Below, piece after piece: positions 5,801 to 8,808 of a stretch of 8,808 nt of DNA. The DNA is from CAZWDL01 sp964632995 (GTDB lineage Bacteria; Bacteroidota; Bacteroidia; Chitinophagales; Saprospiraceae): the NCBI GenBank assembly GCA_964632995.1, contig CAZWDL010000193.1, positions 1 through 8,808 on the forward strand, read 5' to 3'. Position numbers and translations under genes: made by a program. How positions within the stretch are numbered: the stretch's first letter is position 1; every line of letters begins with the position of its first letter. The notes beneath the pieces are model-generated. The model did no database searches, was not told where the DNA came from, and saw nothing but the letters and a program-made list of their open reading frames with translations.

Positions 5801-8422
5801 ATGAGTAAGCGAACTTCCGATAAAACGATTTTTACCGACTTCTTCCATGAAGAGGCGGAAGGAATGTTGGGATTTCAGGGTAGAACCGAAAACGGGGAAG
5901 AACCGAAGAAGGAATCTATCCAGCTCAGCGAAGTCTCCCGGCCGGTATTACCGGTTGTTTCCCCCGCCCCGGAAAGCGAACGAAAAAGCTACTGGCGCTC
6001 GCTGCGGGCCTTCTTCCGCAGCGGAAAAGGCGGAGCCCTGCCTGCCGGCCAAAAGGGACAACTCCCCTACCCCGCCCTGTTATACCGCTATCGCGATCAG
6101 TCTTTCATTCAGCGCGATTTCCCCTGCTGGGTAGCCAACACCGACGAAACAGACAGGGATAAGGCTTTTTATCCGCTTTACCAACTTCTGGAACAGACAG
6201 TACAGCAATTTACGCCCGAACCGGAACAGGCTAAGATTTTAAAAGACAACCTGCTGCGGCTGGAGCTCATCGTCCGGAAAAAGGTGCAGTTCGCCGATGG
6301 TGTTTACGAGGCCGCTCCTGTATTGCAGGAAGCACTCGGGGATTTAAAAACACAATTAGACATCAAAGGACCGGAAGGCAAAACCTTCGCCGAAAACCTC
6401 GGTCAGCTCCGCCGGCATCTGCCGTCGAAAGGCGTGCTGCTGCCCGGTTCGGCGCAAGCCCCCCTCTCCCTGATCGGGCTGGTGATGCAACGCCACCTGC
6501 TTGTCCAAAGGGAGGCCTGGAAAGCCGAAATCACACAACTCATCAATCAACTCAAGAATATTCTGGCCGTCGAACGGGAAAAAAGCCCCGAATCGCATAC
6601 GCCGGAACACCTGTACGACGCGCTCGACTTTGCCGATAGCTACCTGAACTTCGACGAACTTTCCTCGGTATTGCCCGACGAAGGCTCCGAAGCCATGCCC
6701 GCAGAGCGACAGCAGCGTATTGAAAAGATATTGGATACGCTGCTGCGGGCCGATGAGCTGCTGTTCCAACACGAGGCAAGCGTCGTCCTCACTAAGGATA
6801 GCGAGGAAATACCGGTAATAGACTGGGCGCGGAACTTTTCCCGCTTCACACTTACGGAAGCTTCCGCAAATGAGGTTTGCCGAAAGGCAAGCGACACCTT
6901 CGACCAATTGATGGAAGATGCCGCCACCCTCTTCGCAGCGCTGCGCATCGGCAAACTGGAAGTACGCAACGAATACCTGCCGGAAGTGCATGGCGATCTG
7001 TTCGCCCATTTCGACTGGCGCCGTTTCAGCGAACAGGAGCTGAGCGCCTGCCCCTTCGTCCTGCTGCTGACCGGCGCCTCCCAACTGGTCGATGAGGCCC
7101 TCAGCGGTTTTTCCCACCTGCTCGCCTCCAACCGGCCGGTTAAGATACTGGTCCCGGATAACTGGAAGCAGGATACGTCCAAAGCCGACGAGGCCGATGT
7201 GCCGTTCCGGCAGGAACCCGGCGCCATCGCCATCGCTCACCGCAATACCTTCGTCCTGCAATCGGCGGGAACGGACGCCGGGTACCTCTATGAAGGCTTC
7301 AGTAAAGGTATAGCAGCCGGCGCCCCGGCCTTGTTCCATCTCCTCGCCCCTGTGGAGCAGGAAAGCGATAGCCCCAGCACCCTCTGGTCCAGCGCCGCGA
7401 TAGAAGGCCGAGCCTTCCCCGGCTTTGTCTTCGACAGCCTCGCCGGCCCCAAATGGGGCAATCGCTTCGACATTCAGAACAACCCACAACCTGAGAATGA
7501 CTGGCCACAGCATACCCTGGCCCTGCAAACCGAAAAAGAACAGGAGACGGAGTGGGCGCTCCCCTTCACCTTCGCCGACTTTGCCGCGCTGGATAACCGC
7601 TTTGCTGGTTTCTTTACCATCGTGCCATCCGAATACTGGAACGAAGACCTCGTTCCGCTGGCGGAATACCTCCACCATTCCGGCGACGAACTGCTTACTC
7701 AGGTGCCTTATATCTGGCTGGTCGATGATGAACAGCGCCTGCTGCGAGCCGCCGTGGCCTGGCCGCTGGTGCTCGCCTGTCAGGAGCGCCTCGACTTCTG
7801 GCGCTACCTGCAGGAAAACGCCGGCATCCACAGCTATCACGTGGAGCAGGCTACGGAGCAGCTGCGACAGGAAATCGAGGCGGCCGCCGAAGCGCGCATC
7901 GCCGAACTGCAATCGGAACACGAGGCCACCCTTGAAAGCGCCCGTGAGGAGGCCGCCCGCGCCGCCATGGACAACCTGGCCGCTATGTTGCTGGATATGG
8001 AAAGCGACGCAGACCTCCTAAGCAGCAAAACCGCTCCTCCGGCGAAAAAGGCCGAAGCGCCGCCGGAAAGCAAATCCACCCCGGCAGCTAAAAAACCCGT
8101 GGCGGCGGAAAAAACCCCGGAGCCCGAAACGAAGAAAGAAGCGGAAGAAGTGGAAATGGAAGAACTGACCTTAGGGGAAGCCTGGGTAGAAACTCCGCTC
8201 TGCACTTCCTGCAACGAATGTATCGACACCAATAAAAAAATATTTCAGTACGACGCCAATAAACAGGCCTTCGTCGCCGATCCCCAGGGCGGTCCCTTCG
8301 CCGATATCGTGAAGGCCGCCGAGAAATGCCCGGTGCGCATTATCCACCCCGGCGCACCGCAGGATCCAAATGAACCGGACCTGGAAAAATGGATCGCCCG
8401 GGCCGAACCGTTTCAGGCGTAA
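5801..8422 (+). CDS. Large ferredoxin-tipped protein associated with 2-oxoacid:ferredoxin oxidoreductase
   Basis: The 873-residue protein has no signal peptide or membrane segment. It begins with a variable, basic and Pro-rich stretch (1-80), followed by a long, mostly helical region (about 90-410). A middle region (about 420-560) has VLLLTGASQLVDEALSGF, a HLLASNRPVKILVPD strand-loop, YLYEGFSKGIAAGAPALF and EGRAFPGFVFDS. This wording recalls parts of multidomain pyruvate:ferredoxin oxidoreductase-like proteins, but no GDG...N thiamine-diphosphate motif is seen. Near 636 comes PYIWLVDDEQRLLRAAV, then a probable coiled coil (about 680-735) and an Ala/Pro/Lys/Glu-rich flexible linker (about 743-785). 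The end is a single-cluster ferredoxin domain with Cys801, Cys804, Cys807 and Cys843 followed by Pro. Gene order suggests it accepts electrons from KorAB or docks to it; that is inference. ATG 5801 is preferred; GTG 5792 in frame would add three residues, and neither has a Shine-Dalgarno. A five-codon frame (5778-5795) lies just upstream. I know similar C-terminal halves but no accepted name. Confidence 0.85.
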   Translation: MSKRTSDKTIFTDFFHEEAEGMLGFQGRTENGEEPKKESIQLSEVSRPVLPVVSPAPESERKSYWRSLRAFFRSGKGGALPAGQKGQLPYPALLYRYRDQSFIQRDFPCWVANTDETDRDKAFYPLYQLLEQTVQQFTPEPEQAKILKDNLLRLELIVRKKVQFADGVYEAAPVLQEALGDLKTQLDIKGPEGKTFAENLGQLRRHLPSKGVLLPGSAQAPLSLIGLVMQRHLLVQREAWKAEITQLINQLKNILAVEREKSPESHTPEHLYDALDFADSYLNFDELSSVLPDEGSEAMPAERQQRIEKILDTLLRADELLFQHEASVVLTKDSEEIPVIDWARNFSRFTLTEASANEVCRKASDTFDQLMEDAATLFAALRIGKLEVRNEYLPEVHGDLFAHFDWRRFSEQELSACPFVLLLTGASQLVDEALSGFSHLLASNRPVKILVPDNWKQDTSKADEADVPFRQEPGAIAIAHRNTFVLQSAGTDAGYLYEGFSKGIAAGAPALFHLLAPVEQESDSPSTLWSSAAIEGRAFPGFVFDSLAGPKWGNRFDIQNNPQPENDWPQHTLALQTEKEQETEWALPFTFADFAALDNRFAGFFTIVPSEYWNEDLVPLAEYLHHSGDELLTQVPYIWLVDDEQRLLRAAVAWPLVLACQERLDFWRYLQENAGIHSYHVEQATEQLRQEIEAAAEARIAELQSEHEATLESAREEAARAAMDNLAAMLLDMESDADLLSSKTAPPAKKAEAPPESKSTPAAKKPVAAEKTPEPETKKEAEEVEMEELTLGEAWVETPLCTSCNECIDTNKKIFQYDANKQAFVADPQGGPFADIVKAAEKCPVRIIHPGAPQDPNEPDLEKWIARAEPFQA

Positions 8423-8479
8423 GCACCGTTAGGCCTCCCGGGTTTCTGTAATCTGGCAGGCCTGCAACACGAAAAACAT

Positions 8480-8808
8480 ATGATCAGCGAAATCCTCATA
8501 CCCGTTGGAATCCTGTCCGGACTCGGACTGCTGTTCGCGACGATTCTCGCCGTAGCGTACCGGAAGCTGCGCGTGGAGGAGGATCCGCGTATCGACGAGG
8601 TAGAGGAAATGCTGCCCCACGCCAACTGCGGAGCCTGCGGCGAACCGGGCTGCCGCGCCTTCGCTGAAAAAGTGGTGAACCGGGAAGCAGACGTCTCGAA
8701 ATGCACCGTCAGCTCGCCGGAAGATATCGAACGGATCGCCGAATACCTCGGCAGAACCGCCTCGGCACCGGCCGTCGCCGGGTCGTCGGCGAACCAGACG
8801 AGCCGGCC
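8480..8808 (+). CDS. rnfB: RnfB-like electron transport protein, 3' end outside window
   Basis: The first 109 residues are visible. RnfB is the iron-sulfur subunit of the Rnf complex that accepts electrons from ferredoxin at the membrane. Here residues 5-27 form one N-terminal hydrophobic helix (ILIPVGILSGLGLLFATILAV), followed by an Arg/Lys-rich stretch that would stay in the cytoplasm. Next is the acidic segment EEDPRIDEVEEMLP, and then the signature [4Fe-4S] motif Cys50-x2-Cys53-x4-Cys58-x16-Cys75 within ANCGACGEPGC. After about residue 90 the chain becomes Ala/Ser-rich, like the linker before the ferredoxin domains of RnfB. Whether those domains follow cannot be seen. The start ATG is 57 bases after the preceding stop and has no Shine-Dalgarno; no other usual start codon lies in frame between. 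Stand-alone RnfB-like proteins exist, so a full Rnf complex downstream is not guaranteed, and the symbol is given on domain similarity only. Confidence 0.85.
   Translation, partial: MISEILIPVGILSGLGLLFATILAVAYRKLRVEEDPRIDEVEEMLPHANCGACGEPGCRAFAEKVVNREADVSKCTVSSPEDIERIAEYLGRTASAPAVAGSSANQTSR

Noticed and set aside
6356..7921. A 521-codon open frame on the - strand opposite the large ferredoxin-tipped gene
   Set aside because: It lies wholly antisense to a gene with recognisable domains, shows no family features in its translation, and GC-rich third positions explain the lack of stops.
8456..8465. Perfect palindrome GCAGGCCTGC before the RnfB-like gene
   Set aside because: It has no loop and no T-run, so it is not a terminator, and a single 10-base palindrome is not evidence of an operator.
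8423..8479. The ferredoxin-protein and RnfB-like reading frames are in the same phase with only one TAA between them and no further stop in the 57-base gap
   Set aside because: A stop-free run of 19 codons is common by chance and the RnfB-like protein has its own ATG and natural N-terminus, so readthrough or a split fusion is not supported.

Overview
The window looks like the chromosome of a Bacteroidota-type (or neighbouring Rhodothermota/Balneolota-type) bacterium. Three things point there: starts with almost no Shine-Dalgarno sequence, a linked XisH/XisI pair, and a two-subunit 2-oxoacid:ferredoxin oxidoreductase of the KorAB kind. This placement is inference and no taxonomic marker gene is present. 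Most of the window is GC-rich (two sampled 60-base lines in the flanking genes give 43/60 and 41/60 G+C). The 1.4 kb between the first gene and the kor genes is clearly poorer in GC (sampled lines 25/60, 22/60 and 19/60, with one line at 34/60).

Layout: (1) Bases 1-1485 are the 3' two thirds or so of an S9-family serine peptidase (beta-propeller plus alpha/beta-hydrolase) that enters from the left. (2) Bases 1486-2905 are an AT-richer block with an overlapping xisH-xisI pair on the + strand, a convergent small gene on the - strand with a helix-turn-helix-like C-terminus, and a 147-base divergent spacer. (3) Bases 2906-8808 are a tightly packed + strand energy-metabolism operon: korA with the gamma domain fused at its N-terminus, korB, an 873-residue soluble protein ending in a single [4Fe-4S] ferredoxin domain, and the start of an RnfB-like membrane-anchored iron-sulfur protein that runs off the right edge.

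How it fits together: KorA and KorB should form a thiamine-diphosphate enzyme that oxidatively decarboxylates a 2-oxoacid (2-oxoglutarate or another; the sequence does not settle which) to the acyl-CoA. Electrons would leave through the KorB [4Fe-4S] cluster. The ferredoxin-tipped protein is the obvious candidate acceptor or docking subunit, and the RnfB-like protein the candidate link to the membrane. That route is inferred from gene order and cluster types. XisH/XisI have no fdxN element or recombinase nearby, and XisH carries the residue pattern of the restriction-endonuclease-like fold, so their role here is probably not nitrogen-gene excision. No tRNA, rRNA, CRISPR array, IS element or convincing terminator was seen.
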